Part shown: piece by piece, positions 21,605-30,153 of the stretch
How the letters are laid out: the number at the start of each line of letters is the position of its first letter
How positions within the stretch are numbered: the stretch's first letter is position 1
Source: Micromonospora pattaloongensis
GTDB taxonomy: Bacteria > Actinomycetota > Actinomycetes > Mycobacteriales > Micromonosporaceae
Assembly (NCBI RefSeq): GCF_900107255.1
Contig: NZ_FNPH01000011.1
Coordinates: forward strand, 62,001 to 126,000
DNA: 64,000 nt
Reading direction: 5' to 3'
The notes under the pieces: generated by a model
Told to the model about the DNA's origin: nothing
The model's database searches: none
What the model saw: only the letters and a program-made list of their open reading frames with translations
Translations under genes and position numbers: made by a program

Positions 21605-22368
21605 TGGTAGCTCCTCCGCTGATCTGGCGGCGGGATCTCCGCGCCCTTGTACTCGACCGGCACGCCGCCGAGCGGGTAGTCCTTGCGCTGCGGGTGGCCC
21701 TCCCAGTCGTCCGGCATGAGGATCCGGGTCAGGGCGGGGTGACCGTCGAAGATGACGCCGAACATGTCGTACGTCTCCCGCTCCTGCCAGTCGGCGGTCG
21801 GGTAGACGCTGGTCACGCTCGGCACGTGCGGGTCGTCGGCGGTGACCGCGACCTCCAGCCGCACCCGACGCCGATAGGTCATCGAGGCGAGGTGGTACGT
21901 CACGTGCAGCCGGCGCTCGTCGGAGCCGAGGTAGTCGACGCCCGAGACCGAGGAGCAGAGTTCGAAGCGGAGCGACTCGTCGTCCCGCATCACCTGGCAC
22001 ACCTCGGCGATCTTCTCCCGACGGATGTGCAGGGTGAGCTCGCCGCGGTCCACCACGACCCGCTCGACCGCGTCCGCGAAGCCCGGGTACGCCTCCTCGA
22101 GCGCGTCGTGGACCTCGTCGAAGTAGCTGCCGAACGGCCGCGGGCTGTCGGCCACCGCCGGGCGGCGGCGCACCAGCCCGCCGAAGCCGGAGGTGTCGCC
22201 GGAGCCCTGGATGCCGAACATGCCGCGCCCGGCCGGGCTGGCCGGCGGGTACTCGGCGGGGGCGCCGCTGGTGGCGCCGACGGGCGGCGCCGAGGCCGGC
22301 ACGCCGGCGCCCGGCTTCTCGCTGGGCACCGCGTTCTGCGGCGACAGAGTGCTGTCGCGATCACTCAC
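21601..22368 (-). CDS. nuoC: NADH-quinone oxidoreductase subunit C
   Basis: 255 residues. The conserved 30-kDa subunit domain is at about residues 95-240 ([11 protein letters not shown]-type stretch, [38 protein letters not shown]-like). The first 70 residues are Ala, Pro and Gly-rich and probably disordered. The GTG start overlaps the nuoB stop (GTGA). NuoC stands next to NuoD in the peripheral arm and is a separate protein here, not a CD fusion. Confidence 0.95.
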   Translation of the reverse strand: MSDRDSTLSPQNAVPSEKPGAGVPASAPPVGATSGAPAEYPPASPAGRGMFGIQGSGDTSGFGGLVRRRPAVADSPRPFGSYFDEVHDALEEAYPGFADAVERVVVDRGELTLHIRREKIAEVCQVMRDDESLRFELCSSVSGVDYLGSDERRLHVTYHLASMTYRRRVRLEVAVTADDPHVPSVTSVYPTADWQERETYDMFGVIFDGHPALTRILMPDDWEGHPQRKDYPLGGVPVEYKGAEIPPPDQRRSYQ

Positions 22369-23036
22369 CGCTGGCTCCCCTGAAGGTGGTTCTGCGCCTT
22401 CATCCAGTTCTCGATCCGCAGCTGCTCCTCGCGTCCCTCGCGGACCGCCTGCTCCCACTCGGCCCGGCGCTTCTTGTCCGAGCGGTAGGAGGAGGGCATC
22501 GCGCCGGGCGCGACGACCGGCACGTCGCCGCGGGCGACGCGGGCCTCGAGCATCTTGCGGCCGTTGGGGCCGAGCGGCTGCACCATGACCTTCTCGCGCA
22601 GCTTGAGGATCGCGTCGATCAGCATCTCCGGCCGCGGCGGGCAGCCCGGCAGGTACATGTCGACCGGGACAATGTGGTCGACGCCCTGCACGATCGCGTA
22701 GTTGTTGAACATGCCGCCGGAGGAGGCGCAGACGCCCATCGAGATGACCGAGCGCGGCTCCGGCATCTGGTCGTAGATCTGGCGCACGACCGGCGCCATC
22801 TTCTGGCTCACCCGGCCGGCCACGATCATCAGGTCCGCCTGCCGCGGCGAGGCCCGGAACACCTCCATGCCCCAGCGGCCGAGGTCGTAGTGGGGCGTGC
22901 CCGCGGCCATCATCTCGATCGCGCAGCAGGCCAGGCCGAAGGTGGCACCCCAGAACGACGACTTACGCGCCCAGTTGGAGAGCTTCTCGACCGAAGTGAG
23001 CAGGATGCCGCTCGGCAGTTTCTCCTCGATACCCAT
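22365..23036 (-). CDS. nuoB: NADH-quinone oxidoreductase subunit B
   Basis: 223 residues. The terminal cluster N2 is bound by the tandem Cys in [10 protein letters not shown], a Cys in [18 protein letters not shown] and the Cys in [11 protein letters not shown]. NuoB passes electrons to menaquinone at the NuoD interface. The C-terminal 45 residues are charged and extend past the core. It begins nine bases after the nuoA stop and overlaps nuoC. Confidence 0.96.
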   Translation of the reverse strand: MGIEEKLPSGILLTSVEKLSNWARKSSFWGATFGLACCAIEMMAAGTPHYDLGRWGMEVFRASPRQADLMIVAGRVSQKMAPVVRQIYDQMPEPRSVISMGVCASSGGMFNNYAIVQGVDHIVPVDMYLPGCPPRPEMLIDAILKLREKVMVQPLGPNGRKMLEARVARGDVPVVAPGAMPSSYRSDKKRRAEWEQAVREGREEQLRIENWMKAQNHLQGSQR

Positions 23037-23045
23037 GGCGAACCC

Positions 23046-23411
23046 TCAGTCCCAGTCCAGACCGCCGCGTCGCCATACGTAGGCGTACGCGATGAATACG
23101 GTGCCGATGAAGAGGAGCATCTCGACGAACCCGAACAGGCCCAGCGCGTTGAACGACACCGCCCACGGGTAGAGGAAGATGACCTCGATGTCGAAGATGA
23201 TGAAGAGCATCGCGGTGAGATAGAACTTGATCGGGAAACGCCCGCCACCAATCGGCTGCGGCGTAGGCTCAATCCCACACTCGTACGCCTCGAGCTTCGC
23301 CCGGTTGTAGCGCTTCGGCCCCACGATCGGCGCGATCGCCACGGAGAAGAGCGAGAAGAGCGCACCCAGGACCAGCAGTCCCACGATGGGCACCCACGCG
23401 GAGAGTGACAC
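23046..23411 (-). CDS. nuoA: NADH-quinone oxidoreductase subunit A
   Basis: 121 residues with three membrane segments. The characteristic loop is KLEAYECGIEPTP, containing the quinone-linked Cys, and the acidic membrane stretch is LFIIFDIEVIFLYPW. It is the first gene of the nuo operon. The GTG start has a strong AGGAGG site about eight bases upstream. A 77-bp gap separates it from the upstream oxidoreductase gene and probably holds the operon promoter. Confidence 0.96.
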   Translation of the reverse strand: MSLSAWVPIVGLLVLGALFSLFSVAIAPIVGPKRYNRAKLEAYECGIEPTPQPIGGGRFPIKFYLTAMLFIIFDIEVIFLYPWAVSFNALGLFGFVEMLLFIGTVFIAYAYVWRRGGLDWD

Positions 23412-23488
23412 CGTCTCCTCCTGCCGTTCTACCAGTTGATCAGAATCACACTATTCGCATTGAGAACCGCTGCGCCCACCGGGGTGGC
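23412..23488 (-). promoter_or_regulatory. Possible nuo operon promoter region
   Basis: This AT-richer gap between nuoA and the upstream reductase gene contains the -10-like hexamer TAGTGT (minus strand, 23448-23453) about 37 bases before the nuoA start. No convincing -35 box is visible, and readthrough from upstream cannot be excluded. Confidence 0.35.
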
Positions 23489-24760
23489 TCACACGGCGGG
23501 CGTCACCTTGGTCATCGCGTTGATGACCCGATCCATGGCGTCGCCGCCGCGCGGGTCGGTGAGGTTGGCGAGCAATTTGAGCACGAATCGCATCAGGGTG
23601 GGGTGCGGCATGCCGTGCTTCGTCGCAATCCGCATGATCTGCGGGTTGCCGATGAGCTTCACGAAGATCCCGCCGAGTCGGTAGTACCCGCCGTAGCGGG
23701 CCTTCAGCTCGGTCGGATACTGCTGCAGCGCCCGCTCCCGGTCCGGGCCGGCCGGACGGGCAAGCGCCTGCACCGCGATCTCGGCGGCCAGTTCGCCGGA
23801 CTCCATCGCGTACGGGATGCCCTCGCCGTTGAACGGGTTGACCATGCCCCCGGAGTCCCCGACGAGCAGCACGCCCCGGGTGTAGTGCGGAACCCGGTTG
23901 AAGCCCATCGGCAGCGCCGCGCCGAGGATCGGGCCCTCCGCGTTCGCCTCGTCGTTCAGTCCCCACTCGGGCGGGGTGTTGGCGAGCCAGTCGGTGAGCA
24001 TCCGGCGGTAGTTGGTCTTGCCGTACGCGGCGGACGAGTTGAGCACCCCGAGGCCGACGTTGACGCGGCCGTCGCCGAGCCCGAAGAGCCAGCCGTAGCC
24101 GGGCAGCAGGTTGTCGCCGGCCTCCCGGCTGCGCAGCTCCAACCACGACTCGAGGTAGTTGTCGTCGTGCCGCGCCGGCGACTTGTAGTAGCGCCGGACC
24201 GCGACACCCATCGGCCGGTCCTCGCGCTTGGCCAGGCCGAGCGCGAGCGGGAACCGGCCGGAGACACCGTCGGCGGCGACGACGAGCGGCGCGTGGAAGG
24301 TGACGGGTTCCTTCTCCGGGCCGACCTCGGCCGACACCCCGACGACCCGGCCGTCGTCGCCGAGCACCGGGCCGACGACGGTGGTGTTGGTGTGCAGCAC
24401 GGCCCCGGCCTCGACCGCGCGCCGGGCGAGCAGGTCGTCGAAGTCGAGTCGGGTGCGGACGAGTCCGTAGTTGGGGAAGCTCGCCAGCTCCGGCCAGTCC
24501 AATTCGAGCCGTACGCCGCCGCCGATCACCCGCAGGCCACGGTTGGGCAGCCACCCCGCCTCGGGCGACGTGTCCACACCCATCTTGATGAGCTGCTTGA
24601 CGGCGCGCGGGGTCAGGCCGTCGCCGCAGACCTTCTCGCGCGGAAACTGCGTCTTCTCCAGCAGCAGCACGCGCACGCCGTGCCGGGCCAGGTGGTAGGC
24701 GGCGGCCGAACCGCCGGGACCGGCGCCGACGACGATGACGTCGGCTTCGTGGTCGCTCAC
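23489..24760 (-). CDS. menJ: Geranylgeranyl reductase family FAD oxidoreductase, MenJ-like
   Basis: About 423 residues. The dinucleotide-binding motif VVGAGPGGSAAAYHLARHG opens the protein. FPREKVCGDGLTPRAV and the second FAD motif VLLVGDSGGMVNPFNGEGI are typical of the geranylgeranyl reductase family. In mycobacteria MenJ reduces one isoprene unit of the menaquinone tail; position directly upstream of nuo and near menG supports that role here, though reduction of other prenyl lipids is possible. The GTG at 24760 has GGAGG five bases upstream, so it is preferred over two earlier GTG codons. Confidence 0.85.
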   Translation of the reverse strand: MSDHEADVIVVGAGPGGSAAAYHLARHGVRVLLLEKTQFPREKVCGDGLTPRAVKQLIKMGVDTSPEAGWLPNRGLRVIGGGVRLELDWPELASFPNYGLVRTRLDFDDLLARRAVEAGAVLHTNTTVVGPVLGDDGRVVGVSAEVGPEKEPVTFHAPLVVAADGVSGRFPLALGLAKREDRPMGVAVRRYYKSPARHDDNYLESWLELRSREAGDNLLPGYGWLFGLGDGRVNVGLGVLNSSAAYGKTNYRRMLTDWLANTPPEWGLNDEANAEGPILGAALPMGFNRVPHYTRGVLLVGDSGGMVNPFNGEGIPYAMESGELAAEIAVQALARPAGPDRERALQQYPTELKARYGGYYRLGGIFVKLIGNPQIMRIATKHGMPHPTLMRFVLKLLANLTDPRGGDAMDRVINAMTKVTPAV

Positions 24761-24863
24761 GGCCACCTCCACTTCCCGTCCTCAAGGCTCGTGAAATGCT
24801 TCACAAGCAAGGTCCGGGGAGGAGTCTAAATCCGCGACCGCCCAACGGCCCGGTTAGGTGGAC

Positions 24864-25124
24864 CTAACTGGACGAGGTGGGGGCCATCTGGCCCGGGATC
24901 GTCGGCCGCTGCAACGGCGCGGACTCCGGCATCCGGTCCCGGTAGGCACCGCCGGTCACCCGGTCCAACTCCGCCAGCACGTCGGTCACGACCTGCCGTA
25001 CGGCCGGATCGTGCGCGGCGAGCGCGCGAATCCGCGCGATCAGCTCGGCGGTGTCCTCCGCGTCGCGCGTCGCGTCCCTGGTCTGGTTCTCGTCGCCGTC
25101 GAACGGCGCCTGCTCCCCCGTCAT
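24864..25124 (-). CDS. Small acidic protein of unknown function
   Basis: 86 residues, unrecognised. It is charged, rich in Asp, Arg and Ala, with a probable helix in the middle (AELIARIRALAAHDPAVRQV) and a Pro/Ser-rich tail; no membrane segment or Cys motif. Codon use matches neighbouring genes. The ribosome site is weak. It lies between menG and the MenJ-like gene on the same strand with 45 and 103 bp gaps, so it may belong to the same transcript. Confidence 0.5.
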   Translation of the reverse strand: MTGEQAPFDGDENQTRDATRDAEDTAELIARIRALAAHDPAVRQVVTDVLAELDRVTGGAYRDRMPESAPLQRPTIPGQMAPTSSS

Positions 25125-25169
25125 GCGGGCAGCTTACGCGCGCAAAGTGGACTAATAACCCACAATCGC

Positions 25170-25880
25170 TTACTTGCGTACGGCCCGGTGCAGCGCCACG
25201 ATCCCGCCGGTCAGGTTCCGCCACGCCACCGAACCCCAACCGGACGCGCCGACGCGCTCGGCCAGCGCCGCCTGGTCCGGCCACTCCCGGATGGACTCTG
25301 CAAGGTAGACGTACGCGTCCGGGTTGCTCGACACCGCACGGGCCACCGCGGGCAGCGAACGCATCAGGTACGACAGGTAGACCGTGCGGAACGCGGGGTT
25401 GGTCGGACGGCTGAACTCGCAGACCACCAGGCGCCCGCCGGGCCGCGTCACCCGCGCCAGCTCACGCAGCGCCGCCTCGGTGTCCACCACGTTGCGCAGC
25501 GCGAACGAGATGGTCACGGCGTCGAAGGTGGCGTCCGGGAACGGCAGCGCCAGGGCGTCGCCGGCGAGCAGCGGGACGTGCGGGCGCGCCCGTCGCCCGG
25601 CCTGCAGCATGCCGATCGACAGGTCGAGCCCGACCGCGCGGGCCCCCGAGTGGCCCAGTTCGGCCGTGGAGACCCCCGTGCCGGCGCCGACGTCGAGCAC
25701 CCGGTCGCCGGGGTTCAGGGCGAGCGCCTGCCGCGTCGCCCGTCGCCATCCGCGGTCCTGCCCGAACGACAGCACGGTGTTCGTCAGGTCGTAGCGGTCC
25801 GCCACGCCGTCGAACATCGCGGCGACCTCGTGCGGCTGCTTCTCCAGGCTGGCGCGGTGCCCGCGCGATCTCCCGCTCAC
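25170..25880 (-). CDS. menG: Demethylmenaquinone methyltransferase
   Basis: About 236 residues of the UbiE/MenG family of SAM-dependent methyltransferases. Motif I is [15 protein letters not shown]. The family stretches [21 protein letters not shown] and [26 protein letters not shown] are clear. It carries out the last step of menaquinone synthesis, methylation of the naphthoquinone ring. The GTG at 25880 (reading [12 protein letters not shown]) is the likely start. A hairpin upstream separates it from the mqnC transcript. Confidence 0.93.
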   Translation of the reverse strand: MSGRSRGHRASLEKQPHEVAAMFDGVADRYDLTNTVLSFGQDRGWRRATRQALALNPGDRVLDVGAGTGVSTAELGHSGARAVGLDLSIGMLQAGRRARPHVPLLAGDALALPFPDATFDAVTISFALRNVVDTEAALRELARVTRPGGRLVVCEFSRPTNPAFRTVYLSYLMRSLPAVARAVSSNPDAYVYLAESIREWPDQAALAERVGASGWGSVAWRNLTGGIVALHRAVRK

Positions 25881-25960
25881 CCCGAATACTCTGCCAGCCG
25901 CCCACCAACCAGGTCGGCGCGGGTCCGACGACAAGATCGCCCTCTTCCCCGGCCCGGACA

Positions 25961-25998
25961 CGGCGAGGGCGGAGTGGTGAGCCACCCCGCCCTCGCCG
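25961..25998 (-). terminator. Hairpin terminator downstream of mqnC
   Basis: CGGCGAGGGCGG (25961-25972) pairs perfectly with its complement at 25987-25998. The 14-base loop can itself pair (GTGG with CCAC), giving an extended stem. It lies after the mqnC transcript and before menG. Confidence 0.6.
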
Positions 25999-26043
25999 CC
26001 GTGCGTTATGTGTACGGCCCACTCGGACCGCTGGAGGACAACC

Positions 26044-26178
26044 TCAGTTAAACGTCTTCTCGTCGCCGGGGGTCACCAGGACGACCCGACGCCGACGGGC
26101 GAGCATAAGCAGCACGCCGCCGATGGCCAGGGCCGCCACGCCGATGCCACCGATCAGCCCGGCCTGGACGCCGGCCGA
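26044..26178 (-). pseudogene. Orphan membrane-anchor fragment
   Basis: A 45-codon minus-strand frame bounded by an in-frame TAG (26179-26181) and a TGA (26044-26046) encodes one hydrophobic helix (GLIGGIGVAALAIGGVLLML) followed by a basic ARRRR stop-transfer and an acidic tail. This is the C-terminal anchor layout of a surface protein, but no start codon with a ribosome site precedes the helix. It is either the 3' remnant of a lost gene or a tiny membrane protein; the former is my reading. It lies 12 bp after mqnC. Confidence 0.4.
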
Positions 26179-26189
26179 CTAACGGGTGA

Positions 26190-27380
26190 TCACTTCGCGT
26201 CGACGAGCGGCAACTGCCGGCCCGCGCCGCCGCCCGGCAACGCGATCGACGAGAAGTGCGAGACGATCCGCTCGTCGCTCGGGTCCTCGTCGGGCGTCCG
26301 GTGCACGGCCAGGTGGCGGTAGAGGGTGTCGCGCTGCGCGGGGATGCGATCCGCGCTGCGGATCATCCAGATCAGCTCCTGCAGGTTGGAGCGGTGCCGG
26401 GCGCCCGCCGAGGAGATGACGTTCTCCTCCAGCATGATCGAGCCGAGGTCGTCCACACCCATGTGCAGCGCCAGCTGGCCGACGTCCTTGCCGGTGGTCA
26501 GCCACGACGCCTGCAGGTGATCAATCTTGTCGAAGAAGAGCCGGGCCACCGCGATCAGCCGCAGATACTCCAGCGTCGTCGCCTGGGTGCGGCCCTTCAG
26601 GTGGTTGTTCTCCGGCTGGTACGTCCACGGGATGAAGGCGCGGAAGCCGCCGGTGCGGTCCTGCACGTCGCGGATCATCCGCATGTGCTCGATCCGCTCG
26701 GCGTTCGTCTCCCCCGTACCCATCATCATGGTCGCGGTGGATTCCACGCCGAGCCGGTGCGCGAGCTCCATGACCTCCAGCCACCGCGCGCCCGACTCCT
26801 TCAGCGGGGCGATCGCCTTGCGCGGCCGGTCCGGCAGCATCTCCGCGCCGGCGCCGGCGATCGAGTCCAGGCCGGCGGCCTTGATCCGGGTGATCGCGTC
26901 CTCCAGGCTGACGCCGGAGACCTTCGCCATGTGCAGGATCTCGCTCGGCCCGATGGAGTGGATCACCAGGTCCGGGTAGGCGGCCTTGACCGACGAGAAC
27001 AGCTCCTCGTAGTACTCCACGCCGTAGTCCGGGTGGTGCCCGCCCTGCAACATCACCTGCGTCGCGCCGAGCTCGACCGCCTCGCCGCACCGCCGCAGGA
27101 TCTCCTCCATCGGGTGCGTCCAGCCCTCGGCGTGCTTCGGCGCCCGGTAGAAGGCGCAGAACTTGCAGGCCGTCACGCAGACATTCGTGTAGTTGATGTT
27201 GCGGTCGATCAGGTACGTGACGATGTTGTCGGGGTAGCGCCGGCGGCGCACCGCGTCCGCCGCCTCGGCGAGGGCGTGGAACGGCGCGTCGGTGTAGAGC
27301 AGCAGCGCCTCCTCGGGCGTGATCCGCCCGCCGTCCGCGCCGCGCTGCAGGATGCTGTCGATCTCCCGGCTCTCAGTCAC
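26190..27380 (-). CDS. mqnC: Cyclic dehypoxanthinyl futalosine synthase
   Basis: About 396 residues, a radical SAM enzyme of the futalosine menaquinone pathway that cyclises dehypoxanthine futalosine. The cluster motif is CVTACKFC near residue 70, preceded by RNINYTNVC. PWTYQPENNHL and SIMLEENVISSAGA are typical of MqnC and separate it from MqnE. The GTG at 27380 is preferred; longer frames run into a repeat-containing intergenic region. MqnA and MqnE are encoded elsewhere in the window. Confidence 0.92.
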   Translation of the reverse strand: MTESREIDSILQRGADGGRITPEEALLLYTDAPFHALAEAADAVRRRRYPDNIVTYLIDRNINYTNVCVTACKFCAFYRAPKHAEGWTHPMEEILRRCGEAVELGATQVMLQGGHHPDYGVEYYEELFSSVKAAYPDLVIHSIGPSEILHMAKVSGVSLEDAITRIKAAGLDSIAGAGAEMLPDRPRKAIAPLKESGARWLEVMELAHRLGVESTATMMMGTGETNAERIEHMRMIRDVQDRTGGFRAFIPWTYQPENNHLKGRTQATTLEYLRLIAVARLFFDKIDHLQASWLTTGKDVGQLALHMGVDDLGSIMLEENVISSAGARHRSNLQELIWMIRSADRIPAQRDTLYRHLAVHRTPDEDPSDERIVSHFSSIALPGGGAGRQLPLVDAK

Positions 27381-27465
27381 GCCCTTGAGCGTACGTCCCG
27401 TTCCCGACGACCCGACGCTCGTGTCCGTTCCTTGTGACGAGACCGGCTGGTCGCGCCCCTTCCCG

Positions 27466-27522
27466 CGATCAAGGACTCGGCAGCGCGTCCGACGCCCTCC
27501 CACGCCGCCAATCCCTTGATCG
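27466..27522. repeat. Palindromic intergenic element (GATCAAGG type)
   Basis: Arms 27466-27481 and 27507-27522 pair with 3 mismatches in 16 (core CGATCAAGG) around a 25-base loop. It lies between the paaE stop and the mqnC start on the same strand and may also act as a paa terminator. Confidence 0.5.
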
Positions 27523-27567
27523 ACCGTGCGCCGGCCACCCGTGACCGATACGCCCGTCGAAGCAGGG

Positions 27568-28677
27568 TCAGGCGTCGTAGTCGATGACCACGCGGTCCGT
27601 CGTCGGGGTGGCCTGGCAGGTGAGGACGTAGCCGGCGGCCAGCTCGTCCGGTTCCAGGGCGTAGTTGCGGGCCATCGAGACCTCGCCCTCGACGACCTTG
27701 GCCTTGCAGGTCGAGCAGACGCCGCCCTTGCAGGCGTACGGCAGCTCGGGCCGGACCCGCAGCGCGGCGTCGAGCACCCGCTCGTCCGGGCCCATCCGCA
27801 GCCCCGACGCCCGCCCGTCCAGCATGATCGTGACGTCGGCGCCGGCCGCCGGGGCGGTCGCGGGCCGGGGCGGGGGCGGCGTGGCGTCGACGTGGAACAG
27901 CTCGGTGTGCACCGCCTGCTCGGGGACGCCGCGGGCGGCGAGCACCTCGCGGGCGTCGGTGACCATGCCGTACGGGCCGCAGAGGAACCACTCGTCGATC
28001 TGCGCGCCGGGCACGACGCTGTCCAGCAGCCGGCCGAGCCGGTCGGCGTCGATCCGGCCGGAGAGCAGCCACGACTCGCCGGGCTCCCGGGAGAGCACGT
28101 GCAGCAGGTGCAGCCGCTCCCGGTACCGGTCCTTCAGGTCGGCGAGCTCCTCGGCGAACATCACGCTGCGGGCCGTGCGGTTGCCGTACACCAGGGTGAA
28201 GGTGCTGTCGGGCTCCACGGCCAGGGCCGTCGCGACCAGCGCGAGCACCGGCGTGATGCCGGATCCGGCGACGACCGCGCCGTAGTGCCGCGTGCGGGCG
28301 GGGTCGAAGTCGGTGGTGAAGTGCCCCAGCGGCGGCATGACCTCGACGGTCTCGCCGGCCGCGAGCGCCGCGCAGGCGAAGCTCGAGAACGCGCCCCCCG
28401 GCACCTCCCGCACGCCGATGCGCAGCCGGCCCCGCTCGGCCAGCTCCGTCGGCGTGGAGCAGATCGAGTACGAGCGCCGCACGTCCTCCCCGCTGTCCGG
28501 GTCGACCCGGCGCACGGTCAGGTGCTGGCCGGCCTTGAAGGCGAAGACCGCGCGCAGCTCGGCCGGCACGGCGAAGGTGATCGCGACCGCGTCGTCGGTC
28601 AACCGGTCCACGGCGTCCACAGGCAGCGCGTGGAAGCTCGGCCGCCGCCGCGCGGGGCGGGTGATGGTGACTGTCAC
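27568..28677 (-). CDS. paaE: Phenylacetyl-CoA epoxidase reductase subunit
   Basis: 369 residues. An FAD/NAD(P)H ferredoxin-reductase module fills residues 10-240 (RRSYSICS for FAD binding; VVAGSGITPVLAL for NADPH). A C-terminal plant-type [2Fe-2S] ferredoxin domain follows, with PYACKGGVCSTCKAKV and the last Cys in YVLTCQA. It delivers electrons to the PaaA/PaaC oxygenase. The start GTG overlaps the paaD stop (GTGA), and it is the last gene of paaABCDE. Confidence 0.95.
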   Translation of the reverse strand: MTVTITRPARRRPSFHALPVDAVDRLTDDAVAITFAVPAELRAVFAFKAGQHLTVRRVDPDSGEDVRRSYSICSTPTELAERGRLRIGVREVPGGAFSSFACAALAAGETVEVMPPLGHFTTDFDPARTRHYGAVVAGSGITPVLALVATALAVEPDSTFTLVYGNRTARSVMFAEELADLKDRYRERLHLLHVLSREPGESWLLSGRIDADRLGRLLDSVVPGAQIDEWFLCGPYGMVTDAREVLAARGVPEQAVHTELFHVDATPPPPRPATAPAAGADVTIMLDGRASGLRMGPDERVLDAALRVRPELPYACKGGVCSTCKAKVVEGEVSMARNYALEPDELAAGYVLTCQATPTTDRVVIDYDA

Positions 28678-29147
28678 AGTGCCTTCACATGGTCGAAGGG
28701 TTCACGGCAGGACCGGCAGCGCCACAGGGACTTGCAGGCGGTCGAGCCGAAGCGGCTGAGCTGCTCGGTCTCGGCGGACCCGCAGCGCGGGCAGCGCACG
28801 CCCAGCGCGAGCGGCACCGCGCCGCGGCGCGCGGACGGCCCGGGCGGGGCGATGCCGGCGGCCGCCAGCTTCGCCCGCCCCGACTCGGAGATCCAGTCGG
28901 TGCTCCAGGCCGGCGCGTAGACGGTGACCACCTCGGCGTCGGGGTGGCCGGCGGCGTACAGCGCGCGGCGGATGTCGGCGCGGATCACGTCCATCGCCGG
29001 GCAGCCGGTGTAGGTCGGCGTGATCGTCACGGTCACCCGGCCGGTGGTCGAGTCTACGTCGACGTCGCGCAGGACGCCGAGCTCGTCGATGGTGATCACC
29101 CGGATCTCCGGATCCACCACCGCGGCCACGGCCTCCCTCGCATTCAC
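28674..29147 (-). CDS. paaD: Phenylacetyl-CoA epoxidase maturation protein PaaD
   Basis: 157 residues. The N-terminal MIP18/DUF59-type domain has the TPTYTGCPAMDVIRADI stretch. A C-terminal zinc ribbon is visible as CPRCGSAE and CRSCREPF. PaaD is needed for an active epoxidase, probably in iron-sulfur or di-iron maturation, but is not catalytic. The GTG start at 29147 overlaps the paaC TGA. Confidence 0.92.
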   Translation of the reverse strand: MNAREAVAAVVDPEIRVITIDELGVLRDVDVDSTTGRVTVTITPTYTGCPAMDVIRADIRRALYAAGHPDAEVVTVYAPAWSTDWISESGRAKLAAAGIAPPGPSARRGAVPLALGVRCPRCGSAETEQLSRFGSTACKSLWRCRSCREPFDHVKAL

Positions 29148-29869
29148 CAGGTCGCTCCCGGGTGGGCGCGGTGCAGCACCTGCATCTCGGCCAGCAGGTA
29201 GGACAGGTGCTCCGTGTGGACCCCGTCCCGGCCGCCGGTTGGGCCCCACGCGTCGGCCGGCCGGGTCAGCGTCGCCTCGGCGAGCACCCGTTCCACCGTC
29301 GCCAGCCATGGTCCGCGCAGCGTGGCCGGATCGACGGGCGCGCGCTCATCGGCGGCGAAGAGCTCATCGGTGTACGGCCACAGCTCGTCGACCGCCGCCT
29401 GCATCCGCCGGTGCGACTCGGCGGTGCCGTCGCCGAGCCGAATCGTCCAGAGCGAGCTGTGATCGACGTGGTACGCGGTCTCGTTGCGGGCCTTGCCGGC
29501 GATCGCCGCAAGCCGCTCGTCGCCGCACTCGGAGAGCGCGGCGTAGAGCGGCAGTTGGTACGCGGAGAGGAAGAGCAGCTTCGCGATCGTGACGGCGAAG
29601 TCGCCGTTGGGCAGCTCGACGAGGAGCGCGTTGCGGAACTCCCGGTCGCCCCGCAGGTACGCCAGTGCGTCCTCGTCCCGGCCGGCCCCCTCCAACTCCC
29701 CCGCGTACGACAGCAGCAGCCGGGCCGCGCCGAGTTGGTCGAGGGCGATGTTGGCCAGCGCCACGTCCTCTTCCATCTCCGGCGCGGCGGCGTACCACTC
29801 GGCGAGCCGCTGCGAGGAGATCAACGCGTCGTCGGCGAGCCCGAGGACGTACTCGAACGTCGCGGTCAC
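29144..29869 (-). CDS. paaC: Phenylacetyl-CoA epoxidase structural subunit PaaC
   Basis: 241 residues, ferritin-like, the structural partner of PaaA. Family stretches are LGLADDALISSQRLAEW, EDVALANIALDQLGAARLLL and KARNETAYHVDH. The di-iron ligands are incomplete, as usual for PaaC. The start GTG overlaps the paaB TGA (GTGA), ruling out longer frames, and its stop overlaps paaD. Confidence 0.94.
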   Translation of the reverse strand: MTATFEYVLGLADDALISSQRLAEWYAAAPEMEEDVALANIALDQLGAARLLLSYAGELEGAGRDEDALAYLRGDREFRNALLVELPNGDFAVTIAKLLFLSAYQLPLYAALSECGDERLAAIAGKARNETAYHVDHSSLWTIRLGDGTAESHRRMQAAVDELWPYTDELFAADERAPVDPATLRGPWLATVERVLAEATLTRPADAWGPTGGRDGVHTEHLSYLLAEMQVLHRAHPGATW

Positions 29870-30153
29870 AGGTGCGCCACCCCGTCCGGGACCTGGTAGA
29901 AGGTCGGGTGCCGGTACACCTTGTCCGCCGCCGGCTCGAAGAAGGCGTCCTTCTCGTCCGGGCTGGACGCGGTGATCCCGGCGGCCGGCACGACCCAGAT
30001 CGAGACACCCTCCTGACGGCGGGTGTAGAGGTCGCGGGCGTTGCGCAGCGCCATCGCCGCGTCCGGGGCGCGCAGGCTGCCGACGTGGGTGTGCGACAGC
30101 CCGCGCCGGGCCCGCACGAAGACCTCCCACAGCGGCCAACTGACGTCACTCAT
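29866..30153 (-). CDS. paaB: Phenylacetyl-CoA epoxidase subunit PaaB
   Basis: 95 residues, the normal size. [26 protein letters not shown] and the ending [14 protein letters not shown] are diagnostic. PaaB bridges the PaaAC heterodimers and is required for activity. The ATG overlaps the paaA stop (ATGA). Confidence 0.95.
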   Translation of the reverse strand: MSDVSWPLWEVFVRARRGLSHTHVGSLRAPDAAMALRNARDLYTRRQEGVSIWVVPAAGITASSPDEKDAFFEPAADKVYRHPTFYQVPDGVAHL

